Below are positions 1 through 9,039 of a DNA stretch of 64,000 nucleotides, piece after piece. The notes under the pieces are model-generated. The model was given only the letters and a program-made list of their open reading frames with translations. It had not been told where the DNA came from and ran no database searches. Source of the DNA: Clostridium sp. HBUAS56010 (lineage in GTDB: Bacteria; Bacillota; Clostridia; Lachnospirales; Lachnospiraceae). Each line of letters starts with the position of its first letter. Positions within the stretch are counted from its first letter, which is position 1. The stretch covers positions 1 through 64,000 of the forward strand of contig NZ_SULJ01000011.1 in assembly GCF_007115105.1 (NCBI RefSeq). Reading direction: 5' to 3'. The position numbers were made by a program, and so were the translations under genes.

Positions 1-114
1 CATTCACAGTCATCAAACATGACTGATTTTTTAGAATTTTCAGGGTTTTACATACTGTTCAATCTTCTGTTTTCAAAGTGCTTTGTTGTTGTCCTGTCGA
101 TCAGCAACTCATGT

Positions 115-143
115 AGTATACCATCTGGCTTCCCGTTTGTCAA
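115..143 (-). promoter_or_regulatory. Consensus promoter P2 (rRNA type), reading left
   Basis: On the minus strand, TTGACA (143-138) and TATACT (120-115) are separated by exactly 17 bp. About 30 bp downstream, near 75-90, the minus strand carries a boxA-like GCACTTTGAAAAC, which resembles the antitermination element of Gram-positive rRNA leaders. The leader then runs off the window. The promoter is read directly; the rRNA operon target is inferred. Confidence 0.7.
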
Positions 144-211
144 CAACTTTTTTATTTTTTTCAGTCAGTTTTATTTGACTGCTGATGTGGAGTATTCCGC
201 ATCGGAACTAT

Positions 212-240
212 AATATATCATGTACCAATATGATTGTCAA
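212..240 (-). promoter_or_regulatory. Consensus promoter P1, tandem with P2, reading left
   Basis: On the minus strand, TTGACA (240-235) and TATATT (217-212) have a 17-bp spacer. It lies about 97 bp upstream of a second perfect promoter with the same orientation. Tandem strong promoters are typical of rRNA operons. No ORF worth calling lies between them. Confidence 0.65.
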
Positions 241-337
241 GGGAATTTGTTCCATTTGTTCAAACAATTTTTACTCTTCTGTTTTCTCTTCTATATATAG
301 TAGTAATACGGATACTTTCACGCTTGATAGATAAGAC

Positions 338-383
338 TAAAAAATCTACAAACAAGAATATTCCGGACTCTGTTTGTAGATTT
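338..383 (-). terminator. Intrinsic terminator after cvpA
   Basis: The 12-bp perfect inverted repeat AAATCTACAAAC / GTTTGTAGATTT (342-353 and 372-383) is followed on the minus strand by a T run. It lies just beyond the cvpA stop and closes the minus-strand cluster. Confidence 0.75.
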
Positions 384-419
384 GTTTTAATTGGTCATAA
401 GATAAATACAACTTCTTTC

Positions 420-1139
420 TTACTGGAAGCTCTGGAGAGCCCCTAAAACCAGCAGATTGAGAAAGTTATGGTTATATAAATAGGACAGCCATCTGCTGGA
501 CTCAATCTGCCTTGAAAGCGTAAGCCCCCATGAGGTTCCTGAAAAGGCAGTAATAAGAATACAGATCAGCCAGATAAAAACAAGACCCTGAATTCCTCCA
601 AGCAATGCTCCTGTTATTTTATTAATTCCTGACAGGATCGGAAGTTTCGCAATAATATCCAGCCATCTAACGATTAACCTTATAGCCAGATGTACAATGG
701 CAAAAAGGACAACAAAACCAATTGAATTTAAAATCTTATTTGCAAGATAACCTCCAATATAGTCTGCAAAAGCCTGAACTCCTAATAACTGATACATCTC
801 ATTGTTATTATTCTCAATAAGAGCACTCTTCATATTCTGAGGAAGATTCAGTTTTTCAATCACGGTTCTTTGCACGGATGGGATCTCAGAAGAATTATCA
901 GGCAAGTCCTGTTCTCCTGATAAACCTACAGTCTTTTTCATATTTTCCGATATTGTCTGCTGAAGATGGGTGTGATCTTTCAAATAACCCGTTACCACCG
1001 GCAGAGAAACCCGGACAATCGTTAAAGTAAGTATCAGTGCAACCATTGATACTGCCAGCCGGATAAACCCTTTGCGATGACCATAGAGAACCATACCCAG
1101 AAGATAAATACCGGCAATGATTGACAGCCAATTTTCCAT
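420..1139 (-). CDS. CvpA family membrane protein
   Basis: This 239-residue integral membrane protein begins directly with a hydrophobic helix and a basic loop (GHRKGF), then has further membrane segments near residues 20-45, 140-170 and 185-210, the CvpA/colicin-V-production layout. Between helices 2 and 3 is an extracytoplasmic loop of about 80 residues rich in Asn and Glu. The start at 1139 has GAGG six bases upstream. An alternative ATG at 1154 overlaps the HAD stop as ATGA and has GGTGA upstream, so a five-residue longer product is possible. CvpA-like proteins in Firmicutes have no firm biochemical role. It is last in the minus-strand cluster and is followed by a terminator. Confidence 0.8.
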   Translation of the reverse strand: MENWLSIIAGIYLLGMVLYGHRKGFIRLAVSMVALILTLTIVRVSLPVVTGYLKDHTHLQQTISENMKKTVGLSGEQDLPDNSSEIPSVQRTVIEKLNLPQNMKSALIENNNNEMYQLLGVQAFADYIGGYLANKILNSIGFVVLFAIVHLAIRLIVRWLDIIAKLPILSGINKITGALLGGIQGLVFIWLICILITAFSGTSWGLTLSRQIESSRWLSYLYNHNFLNLLVLGALQSFQ

Positions 1140-1150
1140 ATATAACCTCG

Positions 1151-1984
1151 TCATAGATTTTCACCAAAAATAATATGATTAATCGCAGAAGCAACACCGC
1201 TTTTCTCGTTGGTTTCTGTAATATAATCTGCTTCTTCCCGTAACTGATTAATACCATTACCCATTGCTACTCCGACTCCAGCCATGCGAATCATGGTAAT
1301 ATCGTTTTCTCCATCTCCGATTGCCATCGTCTGCTCATATCCAATGCCAAGACGATCAGCCAGACGGCGAATCGCCTCGCCCTTTGTTGCGCCAGGTGCA
1401 TTGATCTCCAGATTGTTAGGAATGGAAGATGTAACCAGGATATTATCTCTTTTATCCAGTTCCGCTCTTATTTGTGCTCTTTCCGCCATATTGGCAAAAA
1501 ACAAATTAATCTTTTCTACCGGTTTATGAGTCTGCTTTACATATTCAATAATGCTTGGATAGACATCACGGGTCTTTTGCACCATGATCTTTAATTCATC
1601 AGACAGACCATAGTCAGACAGGTGATTATAAAATCGAGGCTCTGTAATTCCACGGCGTTCAATATAGGGATCATACATCACATGGTGGGAATCAATAAAA
1701 TACAACAAATCCAGTGCTTCTTCAAAAGGAATCATACAGGTATCCAGTGCTTCTTCCTTTTCCATATCATAGATGACCGCTCCGTTGGTTGTAATTGCAT
1801 AGCGGACTCCAGGTATCTCTTTTACCTCGTTTGGAACTCCGTCAACTGCCCTGCCAGTGCATGGAACAACCCATATTCCGTGTTCCACACATTTAGACAG
1901 TGCCTGAAGATTGGCTTCGGACAGTTTTTTATGATCATCCAAAAGCGTTCCGTCAAGGTCTAATGCAATAAGTTTAATATCCAA
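1151..1984 (-). CDS. Cof-type HAD-IIB phosphatase
   Basis: This 277-residue haloacid-dehalogenase family hydrolase is predicted to dephosphorylate a small phosphorylated metabolite such as a sugar phosphate or flavin in the cytoplasm. Motif I DLDGTLL is at residues 9-15, with the Asp nucleophile and the +2 Asp. Motif II is at the TTNGA segment, and motif IV GDGENDITM lies near residue 225. The large cap between motifs II and III fits the Cof/IIB subclass. The start is TTG at 1984 with GGAG seven bases upstream; no in-frame ATG fits better. Its stop overlaps a possible cvpA start, suggesting translational coupling. The substrate cannot be deduced from sequence. Confidence 0.85.
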   Translation of the reverse strand: MDIKLIALDLDGTLLDDHKKLSEANLQALSKCVEHGIWVVPCTGRAVDGVPNEVKEIPGVRYAITTNGAVIYDMEKEEALDTCMIPFEEALDLLYFIDSHHVMYDPYIERRGITEPRFYNHLSDYGLSDELKIMVQKTRDVYPSIIEYVKQTHKPVEKINLFFANMAERAQIRAELDKRDNILVTSSIPNNLEINAPGATKGEAIRRLADRLGIGYEQTMAIGDGENDITMIRMAGVGVAMGNGINQLREEADYITETNEKSGVASAINHIIFGENL

Positions 1985-1996
1985 TTTTATACTCCA

Positions 1997-4216
1997 TTAA
2001 TATATGAAATGTTCTTCTTTTAAAACCAGCAGTCCATCTTTATCATACTTTGAGGAAAACAGGTTTTTAATTCTCTTTCCTAAAGATGGTTTTTCTGCGC
2101 GATCTGCTGCACTCTCTATCAGACTCTCTGCATTGGCTTTATTCAGAGGAATTCCGTCTTCTTCCATAATTTCAATACGCTCGTATAATGCAAGCATGCT
2201 TTTGCCTGTAATGCTGCAGTCAATCTCATTGGCATAACGGCAGGCATACTGAGCAAACTCATCTAAATCCATCTCTTCCTCAGAATATGAATTCATAGGC
2301 TCAACTGCATTCTGGTCATTATAATGTTCCTCATCATATACAGCGGGTTGAGGAATTTCGTTATACTGATTATAAACAGGCTCTGAATTATAACGCGCTG
2401 AGCGTTTCTTTGCCTCCTGCTTATGACTTTCTGGTTTTTCAAAAGCAGGCTCTGCTTCAGGAATATACTGAGGCTGTGCGTATTCATCATAAAATTCTTT
2501 TTTCGGAATCTGCCCGTTATAAACTGGTGCCGGATAGTCTGATGGAGAAGATGCCTCTCCGCTTCCAATACACTCAAATTTACGAGCCAGAACTGGATGT
2601 TCTAAGTGGAGCATCTCCATCTGCTTTGGATTATCAATGAGCACTACTATCATGCCGCTATTATCCTGATCCATTAACTGGTTCAATTCTTCCAGTGCTT
2701 CCTGGCTAAGATCTCCAGCCTCTTCTATAATCAGGTCTTTTCCCGCCAGCTTATCTGCACAGGAAAAAATTCCTCTTTTTGATAGCTTGGAGCCGGTAAT
2801 TTTAGCAACCGGGTTCTTTACACCATTTTCTTTATGGATCTGCTTTAACGCTTCTACAGCCATATGAAGTCCCTTTTCAGGGGTTCTTGCTTCTATCATC
2901 AGATGATTGCGGACCGGAACTTCCTCATCTTCCTCATACAGGTCTTCAAATTCCAGATCCTCATCCTCAAAGTCTTCGGGAATATTTTCCATATTCTCAT
3001 TTTCCTCTGTCTGAGAAAACGATTCTTCTATAGAGTGAAACTGACTGGATACTTCTTCTCCAGCCAAAAGCGAATTCAACCCTTCTGCTGTTGCCGCTGC
3101 CTGTCGGGCTGCATAATCGGGACTTTCTAAACCATCGTCAAATTCATCATAGGAATCATTCTGCCCATACGCACTGCTTATGGAAGTACTTTCTGTTCCC
3201 GCTTCTAATGGCTCCTCTTCAAACACAGGGTCAGGAAATGCCTGAACAGGTGCTTCATCAGGAATATAAGCATTCTCCTGTCCACCTGCCATTGACAGAG
3301 GGCGTCCCACTCTTCGAATATCTTCCAGCACTCTTGTATGTTCGATCTTGCTCTCTTCTTCTTGAAATGGTTCATTGTAAGAAATCTTTGACATCTCTCT
3401 TGCCAGAGTCTCCTGAACATCAGCTTCCTGCATGGAGGTCTCAAATCCAGAAGTAATCGCAGGGTCCTGATACATCAGTTCTTGTTCCTGATCAGGCTCT
3501 GGAGTTTCATCATAATATTCTTCTTCCGGCTCTGGATCAGACTCTTCGTACACAGCCTTACCTGTCCGGTATTCCTGTTCCACTGCCCGAAGCTTTGCTT
3601 CATACTTATCTCTGTTTTCTACAAGATCCATCTGATAATTGGTTAAGGGCGCATATTGAATCTTTAGATCCATAGCCTTATCCACATATTTGCCAAGCCC
3701 AAACATCAACATAATCTTATCGCAGGTCTCTACACAGCGATCCGGCATTCCTGCCAGACTATACAATTCAGCTAATTCATAAAGCCACTTTTCATCCAGT
3801 TCCACACTGGTGTAGGATTCCAGGGAATGAATGAGCTGCTGGGCTGGTGCACCTTTCAGTTTTAAAATCATATAACGCAAAAGCTGCTGTCTGGGATCCT
3901 CGGAAGCAAGGTCGCCAAACTCTTTATAATAAGCTTCCGCTTCCTCAACGTTCCCTTCTTTAATCGCCAGTTCTGCCAGTTTATAAAGCAGACGTTTTCC
4001 AATGGGGGCACGTTCAAATGCCTGAAGGAGAATATCCTTAGCCTCCTGATATTCTTCATTCTTCTCATATACCATAGCTACCATGGACAGCAGATTGGTA
4101 TTGCGGACTCTTCTCCAGTCTATTGTATCAGCTATTTTCATAGCTGTCTCATAGTCGTTTTTGCCGACCAGTTTTTTGATCTGTTCAACCTTTATATTAA
4201 ACTCGTACTTATCCAT
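1997..4216 (-). CDS. TPR protein with degenerate AAA+ (CbxX-like) module
   Basis: This 739-residue soluble protein is not a named family to me. Residues 1-170 look like tetratricopeptide-type helical repeats. Residues 220-440 are acidic, low-complexity and probably disordered. Residues about 440-560 align in layout with CbxX/CfxQ AAA+ domains, but the P-loop position reads ARTPEKGL instead of GxxGxGKT and the Walker B position reads LIIEEAGDL. A second acidic linker is followed by a helical segment near 640-705 resembling the AAA+ lid. I infer an ATP-binding-deficient pseudo-AAA+ scaffold. The ATG has AGGAG upstream. It sits between recR and the HAD gene, which does not reveal a role. Confidence 0.7.
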   Translation of the reverse strand: MDKYEFNIKVEQIKKLVGKNDYETAMKIADTIDWRRVRNTNLLSMVAMVYEKNEEYQEAKDILLQAFERAPIGKRLLYKLAELAIKEGNVEEAEAYYKEFGDLASEDPRQQLLRYMILKLKGAPAQQLIHSLESYTSVELDEKWLYELAELYSLAGMPDRCVETCDKIMLMFGLGKYVDKAMDLKIQYAPLTNYQMDLVENRDKYEAKLRAVEQEYRTGKAVYEESDPEPEEEYYDETPEPDQEQELMYQDPAITSGFETSMQEADVQETLAREMSKISYNEPFQEEESKIEHTRVLEDIRRVGRPLSMAGGQENAYIPDEAPVQAFPDPVFEEEPLEAGTESTSISSAYGQNDSYDEFDDGLESPDYAARQAAATAEGLNSLLAGEEVSSQFHSIEESFSQTEENENMENIPEDFEDEDLEFEDLYEEDEEVPVRNHLMIEARTPEKGLHMAVEALKQIHKENGVKNPVAKITGSKLSKRGIFSCADKLAGKDLIIEEAGDLSQEALEELNQLMDQDNSGMIVVLIDNPKQMEMLHLEHPVLARKFECIGSGEASSPSDYPAPVYNGQIPKKEFYDEYAQPQYIPEAEPAFEKPESHKQEAKKRSARYNSEPVYNQYNEIPQPAVYDEEHYNDQNAVEPMNSYSEEEMDLDEFAQYACRYANEIDCSITGKSMLALYERIEIMEEDGIPLNKANAESLIESAADRAEKPSLGKRIKNLFSSKYDKDGLLVLKEEHFIY

Positions 4217-4328
4217 TATTTATCTCCTAATGAGTCAAGCGGTATGCCTGCATATCCAGTTGATTCATAATATTAAGGCTGAAAGGTGTATCTCCCTCCA
4301 CCTTATATCTCCTGACAAAGCAAATGAG

Positions 4329-4925
4329 TTATAACTCAACCCTGCCTTCCAGGGCCCGTAATAACGTTACCTCGTCTATGTACTCCAAGTCTCCTCCAAC
4401 GGGAACTCCGCTGGCAATTCTGGTAACCCTTATTCCTGTTGGTTTGATCAGCTTACTGATATACATGGCTGTTGTTTCACCTTCAAGGCTGGAATTGGTG
4501 GCAATAATCACCTCATCTACGTCTCCCTGCAGCCTCTGCATCAATTCTTTCAGCTTTATGTCTCCAGGTCCAATTCCAAGCATAGGGGAAATGGCTCCGT
4601 GGAGCACATGATAAACGCCTTCAAACTTACCAGTCTTTTCATAAGCTGCTAAATCTCTTGTATCCTCCACAACCATAATTACCTTGTGATTGCGCTTTTC
4701 ACTTTTGCAAATGGGGCATCGTTCCTGATCTGTCAGAGTAAAGCATTCTTTGCAGTAATGTACATTGCGTTTTGCTTCTGTAATGGATGAAGCAAGACCT
4801 GTCACCTGTTCTTCCGGCATATTAATAATGTGAAATGCCAGACGCTGTGCAGATTTGCTGCCAATGCCCGGAAGCTTTGACAATTCTTCGATCAATTTGG
4901 TTATCTGACTGCTGAAATAATCCAT
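4329..4925 (-). CDS. recR: Recombination mediator RecR
   Basis: This 198-residue RecR acts with RecO/RecF to load RecA at gapped DNA. The helix-hairpin-helix region is [15 protein letters not shown] (residues 18-32). The zinc finger cysteines are C58, C61, C70 and C73, and the Toprim domain begins at the VVEDTRDL segment. Length is normal for the family. The start lies three bases past the ybaB stop with only a weak ribosome site, so coupled translation with ybaB is likely. The order dnaX-ybaB-recR is widely conserved in bacteria. Confidence 0.97.
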   Translation of the reverse strand: MDYFSSQITKLIEELSKLPGIGSKSAQRLAFHIINMPEEQVTGLASSITEAKRNVHYCKECFTLTDQERCPICKSEKRNHKVIMVVEDTRDLAAYEKTGKFEGVYHVLHGAISPMLGIGPGDIKLKELMQRLQGDVDEVIIATNSSLEGETTAMYISKLIKPTGIRVTRIASGVPVGGDLEYIDEVTLLRALEGRVEL

Positions 4926-4927
4926 AA

Positions 4928-5281
4928 TTAAAACGGAAAGCCGCCGCCCAGGCCGCCAAGACCGCCTGTAAGCTTTGACATGGCGGAACTGCTTTCTTCT
5001 TCCATCTGACGGAACGCTTCGTTTGTTGCAGCCATAATCAGATCTTCTAACATCTCAATGTCATCAGGGTCCACAACCTCTTTTGACAACTTCACAGATG
5101 TAACTTCTTTTTTACCGGAAACAGTGACCGTCACAGCGCCTCCGCCTGCTGCCGCTGTATATTCCTTTTCTTCCAGAGACTTTGTGGTCTCCTCCATCTG
5201 ACGCTGCATCTTCTGAGCCTGTTTCATTAAATTATTCATATTGCCAGGCATTGCACCTGGAAATCCGCCACGTTTTGCCAT
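4928..5281 (-). CDS. YbaB/EbfC nucleoid-associated protein
   Basis: This 117-residue protein belongs to the YbaB/EbfC family of small dimeric DNA-binding proteins. A glycine/methionine-rich N-terminus precedes a helix ([13 protein letters not shown]), a [15 protein letters not shown] beta segment and a C-terminal helix, then a glycine-rich tail ([10 protein letters not shown]). The tail composition is typical of Firmicutes members. The ribosome site AGGAGG is well placed. It lies between dnaX and recR, the usual context, and is presumed cotranscribed with both. Confidence 0.95.
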   Translation of the reverse strand: MAKRGGFPGAMPGNMNNLMKQAQKMQRQMEETTKSLEEKEYTAAAGGGAVTVTVSGKKEVTSVKLSKEVVDPDDIEMLEDLIMAATNEAFRQMEEESSSAMSKLTGGLGGLGGGFPF

Positions 5282-5322
5282 GGTTTATATCCTCCTGATT
5301 TTCCTGTTTTATTCTTTCTGTT

Positions 5323-6891
5323 TTATTCTTCGATTGTTATATCCATTAAAATGTTTTCTTTTAATTCTTCTTCGCTGACGTATACAGTATTAAGCCTCTC
5401 GGCTCCGTCTCTGAGCCTTGTCTTAAAAGCAATGGACTTCCGGTAATGATCCTCCACATATCGCTCAATCTCCCGTATGGTGGTTTCCCGGCTTCCAATC
5501 ATATAGTTGCTCTGATCAGAAAACACGACACACAGACAGCTTTCTCCTGCAGGCTCCACAACGGTATCCCGGAAACTCGCCCGGATAGGACCACCGAGTT
5601 CCCGCGTAATCTTCCCCCATTCATTCCGGATTAAATTCAAATCCTCTAACTGTCCTTTGGGAAGAGATACGCGCTCTGCTGCGGCCAGTTCCTGAACCGG
5701 TTCTTCCTTTTGATGAACCTCTGCTTTTGGAACAATTCCCTGTTCCAACTGCTTCTCAATATTTTTGATCCGCTCAATCAGCGAATCCAGATTCTGTTCC
5801 ATCTGAGGACGGGTCAGCTTAATGAGAGTGACCTCAATGAGGACACGTTTCTGGGAAGCGTACCGGAGCTGGTTTGCCAGATCGGAAAATACCCGGATGT
5901 ACCGGAGAATCGTCTCCTGGTCAACGGATCTTCCGTCCTCCCTTAGTAGAATCTGATTTTCCGTAGACATATCAAGGAGAGCATCTCCTCCATCAACAGA
6001 CTTTAAAATAAGAAGATTCCTTAAATACCAGATAAAGTCAACGACAAACTGACCTAATTCCCTTCCCTGAATAACCAGCTCTTCCAGACAGGAAATGCAG
6101 TCCTTGGTCCGATTCTCGGTGACTGCCCGGAACAATTTACCAAATACAGTAATGTCTACAGCACCTAAAACATCAAGAACATTATCATAGGTAAGTACTT
6201 CTCCGTAATGAAATGCAATACACTGATCCAAAAGGCTTAATGCGTCCCTGAGAGCACCGTCAGCGGCTTTTGCAATATAAGTAATTGCCCTGTCCTCCAC
6301 CTGAATCTGTTCCGCTTCTGTAAGATTCTTTAAATGTTCCGCAATGATCTCTACTGTAATCCGCTTGAAATCATATCTCTGACATCTTGATAAGACCGTT
6401 ACCGGAATCTTCTGGACTTCTGTTGTTGCCAGTATAAAGATGACATAGGAAGGAGGTTCTTCCAACGTCTTCAGCAGTGCATTAAATGCTCCTGTAGAAA
6501 GCATATGAACCTCATCAATAATATAAACCCGGTATCTTCCCTCTGTAGGAGGATACTGGACCTGGTCCCGTATCTCTCTGATGTTTTCCACACCGTTATT
6601 GGATGCAGCATCAATCTCAACCACATTGAGAGATGCACCTGCTGCAATATTCTTACAAGTCTCACATTCTCCGCAGGGACTTCCGTCTGAGGGGTGTTCG
6701 CAATTGACCGACCTTGCAAAAATTTTTGCAATACTGGTCTTACCGGTTCCTCTCGTTCCACAAAACAGATATGCGTGTCCGATACGTCCGGATACAATCT
6801 GATTCTTTAATGTCTGTACGATGTGGTCCTGCCCTTTTACATCAGAAAAGGAAGAAGGGCGCCACTTGCGGTACAATGCCGTATATGACAT
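5323..6891 (-). CDS. dnaX: DNA polymerase III subunits gamma/tau
   Basis: This 522-residue clamp-loader ATPase has Walker A GTRGTGKTS at residues 45-53, a four-cysteine zinc module (CEHP...CGEC..C) at about 65-80, Walker B IIDEVHML near 125, and the sensor/arginine-finger segment LSRCQRYDF. The collar domain follows to about residue 370, then a Glu/Lys linker and a C-terminal domain of about 110 residues. Length fits Firmicutes DnaX. AAGGAG precedes the ATG. No obvious slippery heptamer with a pause hairpin was seen, so a short gamma form by frameshift is not supported. Downstream neighbours are ybaB and recR. Confidence 0.97.
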   Translation of the reverse strand: MSYTALYRKWRPSSFSDVKGQDHIVQTLKNQIVSGRIGHAYLFCGTRGTGKTSIAKIFARSVNCEHPSDGSPCGECETCKNIAAGASLNVVEIDAASNNGVENIREIRDQVQYPPTEGRYRVYIIDEVHMLSTGAFNALLKTLEEPPSYVIFILATTEVQKIPVTVLSRCQRYDFKRITVEIIAEHLKNLTEAEQIQVEDRAITYIAKAADGALRDALSLLDQCIAFHYGEVLTYDNVLDVLGAVDITVFGKLFRAVTENRTKDCISCLEELVIQGRELGQFVVDFIWYLRNLLILKSVDGGDALLDMSTENQILLREDGRSVDQETILRYIRVFSDLANQLRYASQKRVLIEVTLIKLTRPQMEQNLDSLIERIKNIEKQLEQGIVPKAEVHQKEEPVQELAAAERVSLPKGQLEDLNLIRNEWGKITRELGGPIRASFRDTVVEPAGESCLCVVFSDQSNYMIGSRETTIREIERYVEDHYRKSIAFKTRLRDGAERLNTVYVSEEELKENILMDITIEE

Positions 6892-6904
6892 GTCTATAAA
6901 CTCC

Positions 6905-7984
6905 TTATTCGTCCCCGAAACTAATTCCTATCATCTTTGCTTCTTTTACAATAGAACACTGGGGATCGACTGTTTTTAATTTACCGGCAATCTCGGAAAG
7001 GGGTATCTTTACAATCTCATTGTTCTGAACCGCCACCATATTGCCATAATCTTTGTTCTTAATAAGCATAGCCGCTTCTGCACCAAGTCTGGTGGATAAA
7101 ACCCGGTCATAAGGGCAGGGATCCCCGCCTCTTTGCATATGTCCTGGTACTGTAACCCGCACTTCCTGACCTGTCCGCTCTGTAATCATAGCACCGATCT
7201 CATAGGAAATGGACGGATAAACGACTCCGCTCTTTTTCTTTTCTTTTAATTCTTTTTTTGTCAGAGAGGCATTCTCTTTTGATATGGCTCCTTCTGCAAC
7301 GGCTATAATAGAAAACTTTTTGCCGTTCTTTGTTCTTGTCTTTAAAGCGTCAATCACAAGATCAAGATCGTAAGGAATCTCCGGCAGAAGAATAATATCT
7401 GCTCCGCCTGCAATGCCTGCATATAATGTAAGCCAGCCCACCTTATGTCCCATCACTTCTACAATAAATACCCTGCCATGGGAGGCGGCTGTGGTGTGAA
7501 TACAGTCAATGGCATTGGTTGCCACATTCACTGCACTCTGAAAACCAAAGGTAATATCGGTTCCCCACAAGTCATTGTCAATTGTCTTTGGCAGGGAAAT
7601 TACATGAAGCCCTTCTTCCCGCAAAAGATTGGCTGTCTTCTGGCTCCCGTTTCCACCAAGTACAATCAGACATTCAAGCTTTAACTTCTTGTATGTGTGC
7701 TTCATGGCTTCCACCTTATCGAGACCATTCTCATCCGGTGTACGCATCAGTTTAAAGGGCTGTCTGGATGTACCAAGAATGGTTCCGCCTCTGGTTAAAA
7801 TTCCCGAGAATTCCTCCTGCCTCATCACACGGTAATCTGCATAAATAAGACCTTTATAGCCATCTTCAAATCCTACAATCTCTATATCGTCGGATAGCCT
7901 GTACAGCGCTTTTGCAACGCCACGCATGGTCGCGTTTAAACTCTGACAGTCTCCCCCGCTTGTAAGCATTCCGATTCTCATCAT
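6905..7984 (-). CDS. 6-phosphofructokinase (ATP-type, group III-like)
   Basis: This 359-residue phosphofructokinase phosphorylates fructose-6-phosphate in glycolysis. Visible motifs are the N-terminal GGDCQSLNATMRG, the catalytic PKTIDND, MGHKVGWLTL and PGHMQRGGDP. By Escherichia coli PfkA numbering, Gly104 is kept (LGGNGS), which favours ATP over pyrophosphate, while position 124 is Lys as in pyrophosphate enzymes and group III ATP enzymes. The usual Mg-binding Asp103 is Asn here (codon AAC). The mixed signature makes the phosphoryl donor uncertain. AGAGGTG precedes the ATG. It is 13 bp upstream of dnaX, possibly cotranscribed. Confidence 0.9.
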   Translation of the reverse strand: MMRIGMLTSGGDCQSLNATMRGVAKALYRLSDDIEIVGFEDGYKGLIYADYRVMRQEEFSGILTRGGTILGTSRQPFKLMRTPDENGLDKVEAMKHTYKKLKLECLIVLGGNGSQKTANLLREEGLHVISLPKTIDNDLWGTDITFGFQSAVNVATNAIDCIHTTAASHGRVFIVEVMGHKVGWLTLYAGIAGGADIILLPEIPYDLDLVIDALKTRTKNGKKFSIIAVAEGAISKENASLTKKELKEKKKSGVVYPSISYEIGAMITERTGQEVRVTVPGHMQRGGDPCPYDRVLSTRLGAEAAMLIKNKDYGNMVAVQNNEIVKIPLSEIAGKLKTVDPQCSIVKEAKMIGISFGDE

Positions 7985-8140
7985 GAAAGCGCACCTCTTT
8001 TTTATTTGGTTTTTTGAGAAATAGGTACTATTATACCCATTTTATTCTCAATTATAATACAAAGGGGAATGGCGGGCAAGGGAAAACTTCATTATAATAA
8101 GAAAAGTAAGAAAATATTAAAAATGATATTCAGGAATTGT

Positions 8141-8178
8141 AAAAGACACCGCAAAACAGGTTCCTGTTCCCGGTGTCT
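8141..8178 (-). terminator. Intrinsic terminator of the SRP RNA
   Basis: On the minus strand, GACACCG pairs with CGGTGTC (8172-8178 and 8145-8151) around an inner AACAGG/CCTGTT stem, followed by TTTTAC. It lies about 20 bp beyond the predicted 3' end of the SRP RNA. Between it and the phosphofructokinase start (7985-8140) I see only AT-rich sequence with TATAAT-like motifs. Confidence 0.8.
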
Positions 8179-8194
8179 GAAATCTTATATTTAA

Positions 8195-8463
8195 TCCGTG
8201 CGTCCCACTTTGAACCACTATCACAGGCGTTACCCTGACAGTTAACTCAGTCCAGGCTCCCTCACGGCACACAGAAACATTCATTTAGTGCTGCTGCATT
8301 CCTGCCCTGACACGGTTCATGAAGTTCTGTTGCGTAAGACCCAAACGTCATCGCCACTTATCAGGGGCAGCCCTGCAATAGCAAGCCCTGGGTGAGACAT
8401 CACCCCTGCTAGAGCGGATTGCAGGTACAGGGCACCGCTATCTCCCCGGCTGCACGGAAGCTT
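8195..8463 (-). ncRNA. ffs: Large signal recognition particle RNA (Bacillus type)
   Basis: The RNA is about 269 nt, read on the minus strand. The ends CCGTGC and GCACGG pair to close the molecule. The 5' part carries the Alu-domain sequence GGGGAGATAGCGGTGCCCTG and a segment ending CTAGCAGGG that resemble Bacillus subtilis scRNA from memory. The S domain shows the conserved helix-8 core GTCAGGGCAGGAATGCAGCA with a GGAA tetraloop, the Ffh-binding site. A perfect promoter lies upstream and an intrinsic terminator downstream. Exact ends are approximate to a few bases. Confidence 0.93.
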
Positions 8464-8492
8464 TATGACATATTTTGGTTTAATCGCTGTTA

Positions 8493-8521
8493 AGTATACA
8501 TGGAAATGCGGGTATTGTCAA
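8493..8521 (-). promoter_or_regulatory. Promoter of the SRP RNA
   Basis: Minus strand TTGACA (8521-8516) and TATACT (8498-8493) are separated by 17 bp, placing the transcript start near 8486. The -35 box touches the end of tadA, so the RNA gene is independently transcribed. Some 5' trimming would be needed to reach the mature end. Confidence 0.8.
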
Positions 8522-8525
8522 GGAT

Positions 8526-9014
8526 TTACCGGGTATTTGGCTCTTCCATTTTTTGTTTTTTCTTTTCTCTTAACTCTTTAAAAAATGTTTTCATCATGAG
8601 AGAGCATTCTTCCCCTAAAACGCCAGTCTTTGTCTCCGCCTGATGATTAAACCGTTCTTCGTGAAGCATATCAAGAATTGACCCGGCGCAACCGGCTTTC
8701 TGATTCATGCAGCCAATCACTACTCTGGGAATCCTCGCCTGGACAATGGCTCCGGCACACATGGGACATGGTTCCAGAGTAACGTACATGGTACAGTCTT
8801 CTAATCTCCAGTCTCCCATTTTCTTACAAGCTTTTTTTATGGCATTGATCTCCGCATGGGAGAGAACGTTCTGATCTATGGTCCGGCGGTTATAACCTCT
8901 GGCAATGATATGATCCTCATAAACGATTACGCAGCCAATGGGAACTTCTCCAATGGCACTGGCTTTTTTAGCCTGTCCTATGGCTGCCCGCATGTATTTT
9001 TCATCTGTGGTCAT
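8526..9014 (-). CDS. tadA: tRNA-specific adenosine deaminase TadA
   Basis: This deaminase of about 162 residues converts wobble A34 of tRNA-Arg to inosine. Numbered from an upstream ATG at 9020, the zinc motif HAE is at H55 and E57 and PCPMC at C85 and C88, with the catalytic Glu in HAEINAI. Length and motifs match TadA rather than guanine or cytosine deaminases. The ATG at 9014 is preferred because GAGG lies seven bases before it, while the ATG at 9020 directly abuts the ribosome site. It is divergent from the activase gene to its right. Confidence 0.93.
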   Translation of the reverse strand: MTTDEKYMRAAIGQAKKASAIGEVPIGCVIVYEDHIIARGYNRRTIDQNVLSHAEINAIKKACKKMGDWRLEDCTMYVTLEPCPMCAGAIVQARIPRVVIGCMNQKAGCAGSILDMLHEERFNHQAETKTGVLGEECSLMMKTFFKELREKKKQKMEEPNTR

Positions 9015-9039
9015 GTTCATTCCTCTTTAAAATTTATTG

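Noticed and set aside
5323-6891. Programmed frameshift in dnaX for a gamma form
   Set aside because: No A-AAA-AAG heptamer with a following stem was found; the single frame encodes the full protein.
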